Assembly (NCBI GenBank): GCA_020137815.1
Contig: CM035354.1
Coordinates: forward strand, 4,358,796-4,422,795
Length of the DNA stretch: 64,000 nucleotides
From: Hormiphora californensis
Lineage: Eukaryota > Ctenophora > Tentaculata > Cydippida > Pleurobrachiidae
Reading direction: 5' to 3'
The position numbers and the translations under genes are program-made. Under the pieces are notes generated by a model. The model saw only the letters and a list, made by a program, of their open reading frames with translations, was not told the origin of the DNA and searched no databases. Of the stretch, positions 36,201 to 47,622 are shown piece after piece; positions within the stretch are counted from its first letter, which is position 1; each line of letters begins with the position of its first letter.

Positions 36201-38931
36201 TACTTGGATCTCACTGACATTGTGTGCAATGTTGTCTTCCCTCTCAACTCTACGTTAAATCCCATCATTATTGTTTTCCGTAAGAACGCTGTTATTAAAC
36301 ACCTGGAGAAGTGTTTTAGGAAGTCGAGACCAGTAGTTTCAAGAGGTGATAGTAGATTGTCAAATGTGGCTACTAAAACTGATACTGCATCAGTATCTCG
36401 TTGTTAGATTTTTTTGCTTGCGAAAATGATGTAATCGTTTTTATTTCCCAAACCCGTATTATTTAAAGTGTTCCGACTATCAAACCATCCTTCTCACCAA
36501 CTCTACACAATACCCCAGACCCCTCGAATACCGCCCCAGTCCCCACATTTACCACCCTCTCCCCAGACCCCTCACTCACTCCCCCTCACTATCCCCCGTC
36601 CTCCAAACCCCTCACTTACCACCCCCTCCCCCAGACCCCGGCACCAGTGCGAGGAGAGGTCATCCGACAAGTTGGTGAGCAACTCCGATCCAAATTGGAG
36701 CCCCTTGGTAAGCTGGTATCCCTGGAAATGGGGAAAATCCTCCCTGAGGGGATTGGAGAGGTCCAGGAGGCTGTGGACATCGCCGACTATGCTACCGGTC
36801 TTTCCAGGATGCTCAACGGAAAAGTTATCCCCTCTGAGAGTAAGTTGGTACTAAGGTGTGAAGGCATAAATATGGCATAATGAACGTTTATGAGCCGCAT
36901 AATTGTAGTAATAAAAATTAATTGGTCACGTGTTGTTTAGTGCATTCAGCTCATATTAAATAGACAGCGTCAAAAAGGAACTGTTCACTGTAGGAGACAA
37001 AGGATTAAGAAACAATTGCGTATATTGTTACTGTATCTTCTTTTTATACTTTAGCCTAAACCCCATTATATAACCCACGACCTGCACATTATCTCTATAC
37101 AACCCCTGCAGGACCAGGTCACATGATGCTAGAACAATGGCACCCTCTGGGAGTTATCGGGGTCATCACCGCCTTCAACTTCCCTGTGGCACCCTACTTC
37201 TGGAACTTTACCATCGCATCTGTGTGTGGTAATGCGTGTTTCTGGAAAGGCGCCCCCTCTACACCACTATCCCACATTGCCTGTACTAGACTGGTTGCTG
37301 AGGTATTGGAGGCTAATAACCTGCCTGGTGGGCTCAGTGGGCTGGTCACTGGTGGAACTGATATTGGGTAAGGTGTTCCAGTACATTCTTAGTACATATT
37401 CAATATTGAGAAGGGGATTGGGTAGAATCTTAATTGTAATAAGAGTCCCTTTTCATCTGGTACATTGAGAGTGTAATCATATCACACACAAAAAGATTAG
37501 AAATTTGATCCGCTTCAAACACATAACACCCCCCCCCCCTTTCATCAGAGAAGCGATTGTTGATGATAGCAGGGTCAACTTGGTATCCTTCACTGGTAGC
37601 TGCGAGGTAGGAAAGAAGGTTGGAACTAAAGTTCAGTCCCGGTTCGGTAAGATGATTCTGGAGTTGGGAGGTAACAATGCTATTACTGTGATGGAGGATG
37701 CTGACATTGGCATGCTCGTTCCTGCTGTTTGTTTTGCTAGTTTCGGAACCGCAGGACAACGGTGCACTACAACCAGGCGATTGGTAAGAGAGAGACATGT
37801 ATGTTAGGAATGATTTACATCATCAGATTAGGATATCCCGGTTCTTGGCGAACGATTCACAGTCACCACTGTCTATTACCAAGTTAATTTCTTCAGATTT
37901 GTCACAGTTCTCTGATTGAAGAGGTGGTACCCAGGCTGGCTAAAGCGTACGGTCAGATCAATATCGGGGATCCTCTAGTGAAGGGAAACCTCTGTGGACC
38001 ACTACACACAACTGGGGCTGTAGAGAGCTACCGGGCTGCTATTGAGGAGGCCAAGAGTTTGGTAAGAGTTAAACCAGATCACATCAGATCAGGATTCAGG
38101 TCAGATCAAGATATATTTGAAACAATGTGTCGTTTAAATAACACATTGACCATAACCATCACACACAGGGAGGAAAGATTGAGGTGGGTGGAAATGTCCT
38201 TCATGGGCGATATGTGGAGCCAACCATTATAACCGGCCTACCCCACGACTGTGATCTTGTGAAGAGAGAAACATTCGCCCCCATCCTTTATGTGCTCCCT
38301 CATAACTCGTTCGAGGAGGCTGTTTCTATCAATAATGAGGTCGCTCAGGGACTCTCATCTTCCATCTTTACCAAGAATACTGAATACATCTTCAGGTACA
38401 ATATAACACGCGTTGATCATGACACGCACACACAGTGCCCCGCACCACGCTTGTATTGTCTAATTCTCAGTTTGATGGTTGCTGAGCCGTGAGGGGCTTG
38501 TTTATCTAAAATCACACTCTCTCCCAGGTGGGTAGGACCAGAGGGTGCAGATAGTGGTATTGCAAATGTGAACATCCCCACCAATGGAGCTGAGATTGGG
38601 GGCGCCTTTGGAGGGGAGAAGGAGACGGGAGGTGGCAGAGAGAGTGGAAGTGATGCATGGAAACAATACTGTAGAAGAGCAACATGGTAAGACAATGTCA
38701 TGATTCGTTTTCCGCAGTGCCACACACACCATTTCTACCCCTACAACCCCTTTCTGCTCCTAACATACACCCTTTCTACCCCTAATATCATAACCCTTTC
38801 TGCTCCACACACCCCCTTCCTGCCCCTATCACACTCACCCACCCTTTAGCTTTCTAACACTCACAACTATTTTCAGTACAGTCAACTACTCCAAATCACT
38901 ACCCTTGGCACAAGGTATCGACTTCAGTTAA
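33210..38931 (+). CDS. ALDH7A1: Antiquitin, alpha-aminoadipic semialdehyde dehydrogenase
   Basis: NAD-dependent oxidation of alpha-aminoadipic semialdehyde in lysine catabolism. Nine exons (33210-33425, 33600-33665, 36635-36839, 37112-37367, 37549-37783, 37897-38061, 38169-38395, 38528-38686, 38877-38931) join in frame to 527 residues (human 539). The N-terminus is Arg/Thr-rich, as in a mitochondrial presequence. Conserved blocks are '[12 protein letters not shown]', '[11 protein letters not shown]', '[10 protein letters not shown]', '[13 protein letters not shown]', the catalytic glutamate in 'LELGGNNA', the catalytic cysteine in '[12 protein letters not shown]', and '[20 protein letters not shown]'. 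Intron 2 is about 3 kb and hosts a GPCR gene on the same strand. Confidence 0.96.
34855..35490. repeat. Direct duplication upstream of the nested GPCR
   Basis: Segments ~34855-35095 and ~35320-35490 share, in the same order, 'gtttagctttactttgttgacc', an 'acagaagccagaag' box, 'agcccgtgtttgatatt' and 'ttcaatagagata'. The first copy also contains a perfect 14-bp hairpin (acagaagccagaag / cttctggcttctgt, 34965-35003). The second copy ends at the GPCR start, so this may be a duplicated 5' UTR or promoter. Confidence 0.75.
35496..36407 (+). CDS. Rhodopsin-family-like GPCR nested in ALDH7A1 intron 2
   Basis: Intronless frame of 303 residues with seven hydrophobic segments, starting around residues 33-55 ('[19 protein letters not shown]') and ending with TM7 '[20 protein letters not shown]', which holds an NPxx(I)xxF version of NPxxY. 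The TM3 end reads '[11 protein letters not shown]' where DRY is expected. TM6 lacks CWxP. A conserved cysteine pair may link TM3 and loop 2, but this is unclear. A Ser/Thr-rich tail follows, suited to arrestin regulation. No ligand class can be assigned. It lies on the same strand inside the long second intron of ALDH7A1 and needs its own promoter; a duplicated segment sits directly upstream. Confidence 0.8.
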   Translation: MTTGYQPVTSSTPSVSKLGHKCLSAATMDIINMSCGLTLASLGILANIASLIIHCFLGENKLVTHLTRLLNTLDALLCLSVILITTLSDVSAHMDYIETFFIRGTAFVTLLLSVCRTVLVVYPHHQIRTHILWAVCGIYLTFSAVICGYLVIGDEHLVMYEYFIYNAVEMALSLCVVTVSTVVCCIRLFKSMNKSTNNRIVKRGTTTIIIVSVLYIIFNSLYFLTAMFDVFMAPCYLDLTDIVCNVVFPLNSTLNPIIIVFRKNAVIKHLEKCFRKSRPVVSRGDSRLSNVATKTDTASVSRC

Positions 38932-39139
38932 GAAGAGGAGAGGAGGACAGCGGGGGGTCCAGTAAGACACTTCTTTTTAAGTTAGGTGTAGTTTTTAGTA
39001 GCTTGTCAAATACATTATAAGTACACAGAGGTTGGATAAATTATTATCTGGGGTTTCAAAAGAGAGGAATGTTTATTTGATATATTTGTTAAGTTAAAAT
39101 ATTATTTGTTAACTTATTAGCTAAGAGTTCTAAAGTTTG

Positions 39140-40559
39140 TTATGTACAGAAACTAACAACAAACTCATCTAGAAAACATTCAAAATCACACACTTCATTG
39201 GCTCGATCTGTAAAAACCGCTGCACAGAGTCTTGTCAGTGCTTTGGCCATTTTGAAACTACAAACCCGTCTCCTACTAACTAAATCTAAACAATATCTTA
39301 ACCGGGGTTCATGAGCTGGAAATATAACCTCCTCTCCCCGTATTGTCCGGTGGTCAGAGTTTAGCCTCCAGCTACTTAGAAACTCCTCGACAACAGTAGC
39401 CTGCGAGACAAACTGCCTTGGTCGGAGGGAGGGAAATCCTATGACATTGTTACCACAGATCCCAATTGATGCCCTGCCTAGAGGTACAGCTAGAAACAGG
39501 TCTCTGTCCCTATTCCATACTATCGTATATTCATTACTTCTCACAATTACTGCTCCGTGTGTTCTTGTAATAGTGTGACCTTTACCCAGATTCAGGGTGG
39601 ACCCAACCTCTAGTTCCCTTGTCAGCACACTATTCTCCATCCTGATTCTACCGAATCTGTGAACTGAGAATATTAGGTTTTTGTTGTAGATAGTCACTGT
39701 GTAAAGGTGACTGTAATACCGGACATAGATGTACCAGTTGAACGAAGCAGCGTCTACTGCAATCACGAAATCACCCTGAAGTTTGGTTGCCAAGATCTGG
39801 CCGTCAAACGTTTGAATTATTGATCCTCCAAGGATCGAACAGACTGATCTATCATCAGTATTAGGGGGTTGATGAATGTATACTACTTTCTCACTCCTCT
39901 TTTTCCCTCCGCACATCTCAACTACACACGTGCATCTACCTGGAGTATCAGTTTCCATGACAACCGTTGCTGTGGAAATGTGTTGAGTTGTCATAGCAAC
40001 AGTAGAGGAAGAAGAGTTCTCGTCAGGGTCGGAAATCCATCGAATATTGGGTGGATGAGAGGAGTAAACCACGTGACATGTGACACGTGACCCAGTAACG
40101 TGTAAACTATCCAACCATTCCTCATTGGGCTGATCTGAGGTTACAGCAATTGTTGGGCCGATGTTAGGCGGGCACCAGCCCTCTTGTAACAAATATAATG
40201 TTGGATCCAGACAGGCAGCCCGCTCGAAATCGCAGCGGTTGTAGAAGAGTCGGCAGTTACTTGCACACAGGGGTGTGAAGGAGATATTTGTGCAGCGTGT
40301 GGAACAGGGAGAGGGTGTAGAATTGTCTGCAATACCCTGAAAAGGTATCTGAGATTCATACAGGCAATTTAATCATTGGTGACAATAATGTATATACAGT
40401 TATAGGTAAAACAGTTTCCCAATTATTATAACGTTTAATTACCTCGGAAGGGGAGGAGGGAGCGGTTTGGATGGAAAATGGGAATGTTGTCGGTAGTACA
40501 CTCAGGACCGACTGGAACAGGAGACAAACCATACACAAAATTACCGGGAACAAATTCAT
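39140..40559 (-). CDS. Secreted Kazal/Ig/vWD-like modular protein
   Basis: Two exons, 40559-40443 and 40336-39140, 437 residues. Exon 1 encodes a signal peptide (MNLFPVILCMVCLLFQSVLS). Exon 2 opens with a Kazal-like module ('CSTRCTNISFTPLCASN' and 'FYNRCDFERAACLD'). An Ig-like part follows, with a cysteine in 'VTCHVV', a tryptophan in 'IRWI' and a cysteine in 'PGRCTCVV'. Next comes a vWD-like part starting 'CSILGGSIIQTFDGQ' and 'GDFVIAVDAASF', reaching 'GICGNN'. A cysteine-containing C-terminal segment ends the protein. This order is unlike any protein I recall by name; a role in matrix or mucus is only inference. The ATG lies 9 bases after the stop of the upstream GPCR gene. Confidence 0.78.
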
Positions 40560-40568
40560 ATTGATACA

Positions 40569-42529
40569 TCAAATACAGTAAATCATCGGGTTAACAATAG
40601 CATTGAGGGTTAGTGCCATGACACCTGCAGGGAAGGTGATCTTGTTAGAGGCATCCTCCTGACTGACATCCCCGTGTTGCCACTGAAACACCTCAACCCA
40701 GTGCATCCCAACTAGACCCACGTGGGTCGTGAAACACACTACAAAGTTAAACAGATACAAAAAGGCTTTCGGGTTGTGCTGGGGGGTCGCAACAAATCTT
40801 TGCTCCAAGGGCCGCCACTCTTTCGGTCCTCCTGTTTTGTTGGCAATGAACTCTGCTCCTGAGGTTACCAAGATTCTCATGCCCAGCATAAGGACTATCA
40901 TATAGCAAGAAATGGGGAGGGAAGTATATATCCATTCCACGACACTCGATGGTACACCAAAGAGATCCCAGTCACCCGTGAATTCAATTAGGCCAGCTCT
41001 ATTGTTGGAGTACATAGCTCCACCCACTGAAAAGTAGACGAGTTATTTCTCTCTTTTTGTCCGATGTCTATAATAATAAGAAAGCTCCTAGCGTCTCTCC
41101 ATCTAATCAATTCGATCACCATAATGATTTTCGCCCCGTCTACTTCTCCAGTATTTCAAATCCTAGTTTTTGGAGTTTTAAGAAAGCGGGAACAGACAAG
41201 CCATAGCTTTACATAATCATTATTCACATCTATGTCTAATATTTACAAGTACATTCGGCTATAGGCTATAGACCCAGAATGGCCACATGTTGGCCTACTA
41301 ATAACTAACCTAGTGGAAGATTGACGATGCCCAGCACAAAGCACAGCCCAACAAATGTCGTAGTGTAGGCCGTCCTCTTGGTGAATCTAATCTTCTCTGG
41401 GCCGAGGTACCAAAAGAGTAGCTTCTCAACTCCCCATACTAACATTATATAGTAGGTACCAAACTGCTTTAGAAACCACACCCACCCTGGAATACAAGTG
41501 TCAAAGATCATACAAGTGTGTAGTTGTCTAGTTCTCGACTCTCTTAGACTGATAGCGAAGAAGGGTCAGATACAAACTAGACACTATACTAGACACTATA
41601 TTATTCAGGCAGCAATGCAAGTACTACTGTAAATACGCAATGAAGTTAGGTGCAGTATTCTGGAACATTTGGAAGATCGCGGAATGTAATATGGGATAGT
41701 GGTCAATGCCACGTCACTCTCTCATTAACACACAAAATACAGGTTCCGAATAATGCAGGTGTGTCTATCGAATCACACCATAACTCGATATGAGGATATC
41801 GGGAGGAATTCGACGCAGAGAACATATCACACAGAACTAGCACACTCCCGGTATAAGTCATGAAAGTGAGCTGGAATTCTTTGCGTGCTAATACGATACA
41901 GTGATACACGTGAGAAGCCGTTCGGAAATTACTTTCTTTTTATCTCTCTCTCCTCTATCATATATTCTCTCACTATCTTTCTTCTTACATGAAATATGGA
42001 TGATATAAAATGCAAATATATGTCTTGTTTATATTCCCGGTAGGAATCGGGTTCTACTTTGATTCCCTAATCACGTCGGAAGTTCATCAAAGAAAGCTCT
42101 TTACCTGAGCTGTTGATAATGATCTCAGCCTCATATCTCTGTAGCCGAACCAGATTATTTCTATCATAGTGAATGTCTGCAAGAAACAGGGATGGAACTA
42201 GACAGTGGAGAGTATCAATCACAGCAAGCTGCATTTGGAATATCAGAGTAGGAGAGTTGGGGAGTTTCCGACTTTTCATTCGACATATCACCATCGCGTT
42301 CAAACCAACTCTGGGAAGGGAAATGGATTTAGTCAGACTCTTGGAAGTGGGAAGGGAATCCGAAAGTAGTCAGTAAACATCAATAACCAAGGCGAATCAT
42401 GATGATGTTACTAAATGCTCACCCAATAACAGAGAGAATAAGGGTAAGGCGACCCACCACGATATCAAACACAGGTGTCCCTACATACTCGTCCTTGTGG
42501 TCGTGCCACAAATCAGTGTAGACAGTCAT
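40569..42529 (-). CDS. GPCR-like seven-transmembrane protein ending at NPxxY
   Basis: Four minus-strand exons, 42529-42423, 42310-42105, 41486-41310 and 41026-40569, join in frame to 315 residues. Hydrophobic segments include 'GRLTLILSVIGVGLNAMV' (TM1), 'MQLAVIDTLHCLVPSLFLAD' (TM2), 'YTTTFVGLCFVLGIVNLPLG' and 'PISCYMIVLMLGMRILV'. The last, 'MALTLNAIVNPMIYCI', carries NPxxY and is followed at once by a stop, so the cytoplasmic helix 8 and tail are missing. A donor-like GTATTT sits at the Tyr-Cys codons, so a spliced tail exon is possible. A Lys/Arg-rich loop is present, but a DRY motif is not evident. Ligand unknown. Confidence 0.72.
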
Positions 42530-43568
42530 GGTGTACAAACAAAGATACAGACAGGAGGTATATAGACAGCCCCCTCCTCCTGTAATGGTCTCCTTCTGTT
42601 AGCTAGCCACACTTGGCACCGGGCCATGCTCTGCCACCATTCTCCACATGTTAGGTGCCTAGATAATCCAGGCTTGATCTCTGTAATCTGTTATAAAATG
42701 GTTTAATGATTGAGTAGTGAGTACCCTTTAGAAACGTTAATGTTCGATCATGAATTGGCCCTGTCTTAATTCTTTCACGATGTTGAGTGCAGTTTGTTGT
42801 GTACCTCCCGTACTTCCACCAGTTTTGCTGTCACATCCCCTCATCCCTTTAATCCAAGATATTATTCACTAAACAGGTCACACCTTGAAGGTCCTTTCGA
42901 TTCAGGTCCCATTCGAGAAATTTCTCTACTTGTTCATTATCACGCAGTGTTGAGGTTTGGCGCCAGAATCGGACTCTGTCACACTTGGCGTGTTGAGTGT
43001 GTGTCGCGCGCGATGACACTCCTTGAGGTGAATAAGCGCACTGTTTTATAACGCGCAAATTTACTTTTGTAAATTCGCCTACTTTAAGCCGCGCGCGCGG
43101 CGGTTTTTGGTTTAATTTTAAAAGTTTTAAAATTTTTACTTCGATTTTTAATTTTCCTCGATTTTTAAATTTTAACAGACGTCAGGTTCGCTCAAATTTC
43201 CGTTTTCCTACACTGTAATGTGACTGTATCATGTGGAACTCTATTTACGTTTTTATTTGTTAAAGCTTGACCTACATTGACGAACCACAGCGCAGAAAAG
43301 CTCAAAACACGCGTCACGCACTTGATCTTCACGCATTCTGAGCGGTGATTGGTCCATGAAGGGCACGTGGTAATAAGTAACAACTTTATTAGGGTCCCTT
43401 ATGGATGGTGGAAGAATATACATAGTTGTCAGGCAAGGGGCTAAACCAATATTCAACAATTCCACTTTTTTCCAAATCCTGAAACCTGCAGGAGACTTCA
43501 TACGACCCTTGGTACAATACTCAAGTGTTTACTAAAACGTGTTTTAAAAACTGTTTAAAACCATACAA
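42530..43568. other. Intergenic between the GPCR and NIT2
   Basis: It contains a GC-rich, CpG-rich patch with alternating CG (43080-43105) flanked by T/A-rich DNA. A 'ttctgagcggtgattggt' segment at 43334-43351 resembles the fold-back arm at 2949-2966. No gene is seen. Confidence 0.5.
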
Positions 43569-44427
43569 TTAAAGAGGCATGTTCCATGTCAGCTTGGCAG
43601 TTTCTCCCACAGTATAAAGGTCAGGCCTTTTCTGTTCCCAAATTGGAACGCCAGCCCTAACCACCTTGAGCTCCTCCATACTAAACTCCGTATACACAAT
43701 GCCCTCCTCCGGGCCGATCTGGTCCATGATAATACCACTCGGGCCCGCTACCAATGTGCAGCCCCATGCCACATAGCTGGCATCCACGTCCCTTGCTGGA
43801 GACACACTGGCACAGTAAGCCTGGTTATCAGTTGCACGTGCACGTGTTAGGAGGTCAAAATAAAGGGGACCTGTTGTCATGTTGAACGCACCCGGGTAGA
43901 TCAGGACATCTGCACCTCGCATTTTCATCAGGTGAGCGGGTTCAGGGAATCGGATATCATAACACACGCCCACACCGATCTTGAACTCACCACAGTCGAA
44001 TATAGGTGAATGTATCACCTGGTGTGAGAGCAGATGATTCTTGTAGGAGTATTCCCTCCTGGAATATTTACATCTGCCAAATGTACCTTCCTGTGCTTGG
44101 CAATCGCCTCCCCGTCCGGCCCGAATATTACACATGTATTGTAGAGTTTATCACCAGTCCTCTCTCAGGGTGGAGAACCGCCTATCAGGTAGATACCAGT
44201 GCTTGATAGCTTGCTCCTTTAGAAAAACAGTTGTCGGTCCATCGGGAATAGGTTCAGCATAGTCAGGCGAAGAATTGAGCACCGTAGGGCGAGTTGAAAC
44301 ATTCCGGAAGAGAAATTCAGTTTAGCTCCTTTAGCGGCCGCTTCAGCTATTTTCTCTCCCTGCTCGTACGGAGATTTGTGTCCTTGTCTGCACAGACCTT
44401 GAGCTGAATTCCAGCAAACTTTAGCAT
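43569..44427 (-). CDS. NIT2: Omega-amidase, nitrilase family; frame interrupted many times
   Basis: Hydrolyses alpha-ketoglutaramate and alpha-ketosuccinamate; carbon-nitrogen hydrolase superfamily. The 3' half (43569-44010) is clean: 'IGVGVCYDIRFPEPAH' holds the catalytic cysteine, and 'YPGAFNMTTGP', 'ASVSPARD' and 'ASYVAWG' follow as in NIT2. The 5' half (44010-44427) reads as NIT2 only when the frame is moved repeatedly: 'KFAGIQLKVCADKD', 'EAAAKGAKLNF', 'LPECFNSPYGAQFF' (catalytic Glu), 'YAEPIPDGPTTVFLKEQAIK', 'GIYLIGGSPP', 'KHRKVHLADVNIPG' (catalytic Lys), 'LLQESSALTPGDTFT'. About ten extra bases are needed and no deletion; removing them gives 282 residues (human 276). It is intronless. 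Either a badly called stretch of an intact gene or a pseudogene. Confidence 0.8.
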
Positions 44428-44718
44428 GGCTATAACCTGGAAAAGGTTTAGTGGTTGTAGTAACTGAGCAAGGACGATCTTGTGCAAGCAAAAGTTAACT
44501 TTATTTTTGACAAAATATTGATGCAGAGAATATCACCAATGACCAAGCGTTGTAACGGGATGTGAAACAAGAGTCAAGACTTCAAGGAAATAAGATACAA
44601 TTTGTTACTGATAGCACCAATGTGCAGCTTAATGATTAGCAACCCGATACTTTTTTTGATAACAAGCTTGACAACGCACGTACGACTGTTTTAACACATT
44701 CCCCCAACTGTTATAGCG
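44428..44718. promoter_or_regulatory. Divergent promoter between NIT2 and RTF2
   Basis: Only 291 bases separate the two start codons. On minus, 'ttttccag' lies 9 bases before the NIT2 ATG; on plus, 'ctgttatag' ends 2 bases before the RTF2 ATG. No other feature is evident. Confidence 0.55.
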
Positions 44719-46084
44719 ATGGGTGGCGATGGTGGCTCGATACCGACTCGGGGTGAACTGGTGAAGCAGAAGAAGGAACCTGAGAAGAAGAATAGGGATC
44801 AGGATATGGTGGGGAGATGGCAACACTGTGCAATCAGTGGACACAAACTAGTGAAACCAATCGTATCGTGCCCACTGGGAAGGTAGGAATCGAAATTGTA
44901 GAACAAATGTTGTTTTTATAAGACAGATTGGAGCAGAGCTGAAGTTTAAACAGTGGACTGCTGCTACTGCTGCAAAATAGAATTAATTTAGTGCGTGTGC
45001 GTGTGTGTGCGTGATATTCAACTTTGTTCCTGACCCTCAATATGTAATGGATGCTGCAGGCTGCTCCGACAATAGCAAGAGTTTCACAAAAACTCAGTCT
45101 ATCACAATCTAGACTGACAACTAACCCCGGAAGTCAATATAATAAAAACTATCCCTGTCTCTCTCCCAGGTTATACAACAAGGAAGCGGTTATAAACCAC
45201 ATCTTAGAACGGGCTGGTGGCAAGTCGCACATAAAGAAGTTGAGCGATGTCGTGGAACTACAGCTAACTGACAACAAGAGTTTTAAGAATGAGATCAAGG
45301 CAGATCTGTATATAGATCACTATAACGCACCCTACATGTGTCCTGTGTTGGGGCTGGAGATGAGCGGTAGATACAGGTAAATGGGGGGATGTTATTATTA
45401 CCGTGGCAGCTGCCTTATTATAAACCATCCTTATAGTTTAGCTCTCCTAGTATAAACTATCCTTAAAAGTTAAAATCCTCTCTCCAAACTTGCTGAAAGA
45501 GCTATCATCATAACCTCTCCCCCTGTGTAGGTTTGTGTACAACTGGGCGTGTGGATGTGTCGTGTCAGAGAGAGTTACAATTGAAATACCCACCACAACG
45601 TGTCACAAGGTATTATTATAGCCAGGTCCTACATAGGGTGACCTTTCCGTGTGTTTTTCCATCTCTCTATCATCATAACATTTCACTCCCCAATTCTCCT
45701 GGTAACAGTAACTACTTCCTCCCTTTCCAGTGCGGGAAGGAGATATCAGCAGATGACAACATTATTATCAATGGAACAGAGGAGGAAACAGCCACTCTAA
45801 TGGTTAGAATGAAACGAAGAAAGGACCAACAAAAAGCAGAACGGAAACAGAACAAAGCAGCAAAGGAGGGAGATGAGGAGCAGATCAAACCTTCCAAGGC
45901 ATCCAAGAAATCAGACGGACCTACGACATCAAGTGGTGCTGTTGTTAAAAAGCAGAAAACATCTGATGATGCTAGTAAGAGCAGTAAATATGAAGAGACA
46001 GAGTCGTATAAGAAATTGTTTCATAAGAACTCTACTAAAAAGGATAAAGCACATTGGGTTACGTTTAACCCTTACTATAACTGA
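44719..46084 (+). CDS. RTF2: Replication termination factor 2
   Basis: Nuclear RTF2/C2HC2-type protein involved in stalled-fork processing. Four exons, 44719-44882, 45170-45376, 45531-45609 and 45731-46084, join in frame to 267 residues (human 306). The start 'MGGDGGSIPTRGELVK' matches the family. It is followed by 'CAISGHKLVKPIVSC', 'GRLYNKEAVINHIL', 'YMCPVLGLEMSGRYRFVY', 'ACGCVVSERV' and 'CGKEISADDNIIINGTEEE', the RING-like cysteine pattern. A Lys-rich linker leads to the C-terminal signature 'SYKKLFHKNS...AHWVTFNPYYN'. Divergent neighbour is NIT2. Confidence 0.95.
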
Positions 46085-46311
46085 TATTATCTTTGTTGAA
46101 ATTGTGTTACCAGATAAATTTGACAGCTTCAATTATTATATTTGTTTTACTTTCTATTTTATCTCACAAATAAATATTTGTATTGATGAGTTGTTCAGCT
46201 TGGAAAGTTGAGAGAGAGAGTTGCTTATGTCTATTGGTGGATATAATCAAGTCAGTTTGACTGTATGAATGGGTTTATTAACTAACTTCATCCCCAATAT
46301 AGATATCAGAT

Positions 46312-47622
46312 ATGTTTACAATAGGCTACGCAGTAACCTCTGTATTGGATTATTTCTTTGGTTCTGAGGAACCAGAACCTAGTAACATGCTTCTAGCTAC
46401 CAAGCTACCAGGTCAGTCACCTAAGTTACTTGTGTAGCTCACACTGCTGATTCACCAGCAACATCATCTTGCTTAGTAAAAAGTTTAAATTCCTATTTTC
46501 CTGTCCCTAATTGTCCCTACTACTGCAACACAACCTTACCACACACTCATCCAATAACACAACCTAACCACCTAAAAAAATTGCCCCTTCTAAACAACCT
46601 AACCACACGTCGCGTCACACACCTCCAATAACACAACCTAACCAGAACACCCCCAATAGCGTGGATATTCAGTGGGGAGGAAGACGACCGGCAGTTGTTC
46701 GAGGATTTGTTTACAGTATTTGATAACGATGTTACCATTCACTACATCTCCAGCCTGAGCAGGGCCCGGATCACATTCAGCGACGTGGTAAGGACACTAA
46801 CGAGAATAGTGTTATAAACAGGGTTGGGGGTGGGGGCATCTAACTAAATTATGCTATAAACAGGGTTGGGGCCATCTAACAAAGAGTGCTTTTGCAAACT
46901 AATCAGTTGTATAACAGTAATGATAAGTTATATGTTCTCATCTTCTATATCTCTAACAGGAGTGTGCTGCCGCCTGTAAGAGTGAACGAAACGGACTGGA
47001 GATTGATGCTTCCTCAAAACTTAACCTCTCCTTTACATACCTTGGTAAGAAATGTAGGAACATGAACAATCTGAGCAAGATCTTGATCAAAACACTGACA
47101 AATTTTAACACCACTGTTATATCAGGAAGTCCAGAGAAGAAGCAATTACAAGTTCCAAAAGCAGAGCGACAATTTCTGATATCACCTCCCACTACCCCTC
47201 CCGTTGGTATGTCAAATAGTCATTTTAGTCACTACTGTTAACATAAAATCACTGACTGTATTCCTAACTCCATCCTGTCAGGTTGGGAGCCGGTGATTGA
47301 GATGGATCCCCACATTGATGAGAACCTCCTGGCTGTCATAGAGAAACTGGGCGGCCGAAACTTGGTATGTATGCAATATGGCACGTTTTAAAATGGTTCA
47401 GGGGTTTTTCATAGCCAGTATTAATTGAGCTGCTGAACCACGTTTTCAAGACCCCTCTCACCACAGATTTTACCCCTCTCTCAATTACAGACAGAAGAAG
47501 ATTTGATGCTGATCCCAGAGGAGCAAGAGAACCCGGCCGTTACCCTAAAAATGTCAGAGAACCAGATCCCCCAGCAACAAGAACTACAGAGCAGTGAAAA
47601 CAAGGAAAATAGGGAGCAATAG
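46312..47622 (+). CDS. RCAN: Regulator of calcineurin (calcipressin)
   Basis: Binds and modulates calcineurin. Five exons, 46312-46411, 46660-46787, 46960-47206, 47282-47364 and 47491-47622, join in frame to 229 residues. An RRM-like N-terminal domain ('LFEDLFTVFDNDVTIHYISS' and 'RARITF') is followed by the diagnostic 'FLISPPTTPPVGW', in which the two Ser/Thr-Pro sites correspond to the FLISPPxSPP box whose serines are phosphorylated in vertebrates. The C-terminus is short and Gln/Glu-rich. Invertebrates usually have one RCAN, so I do not assign a paralogue number. Confidence 0.93.
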
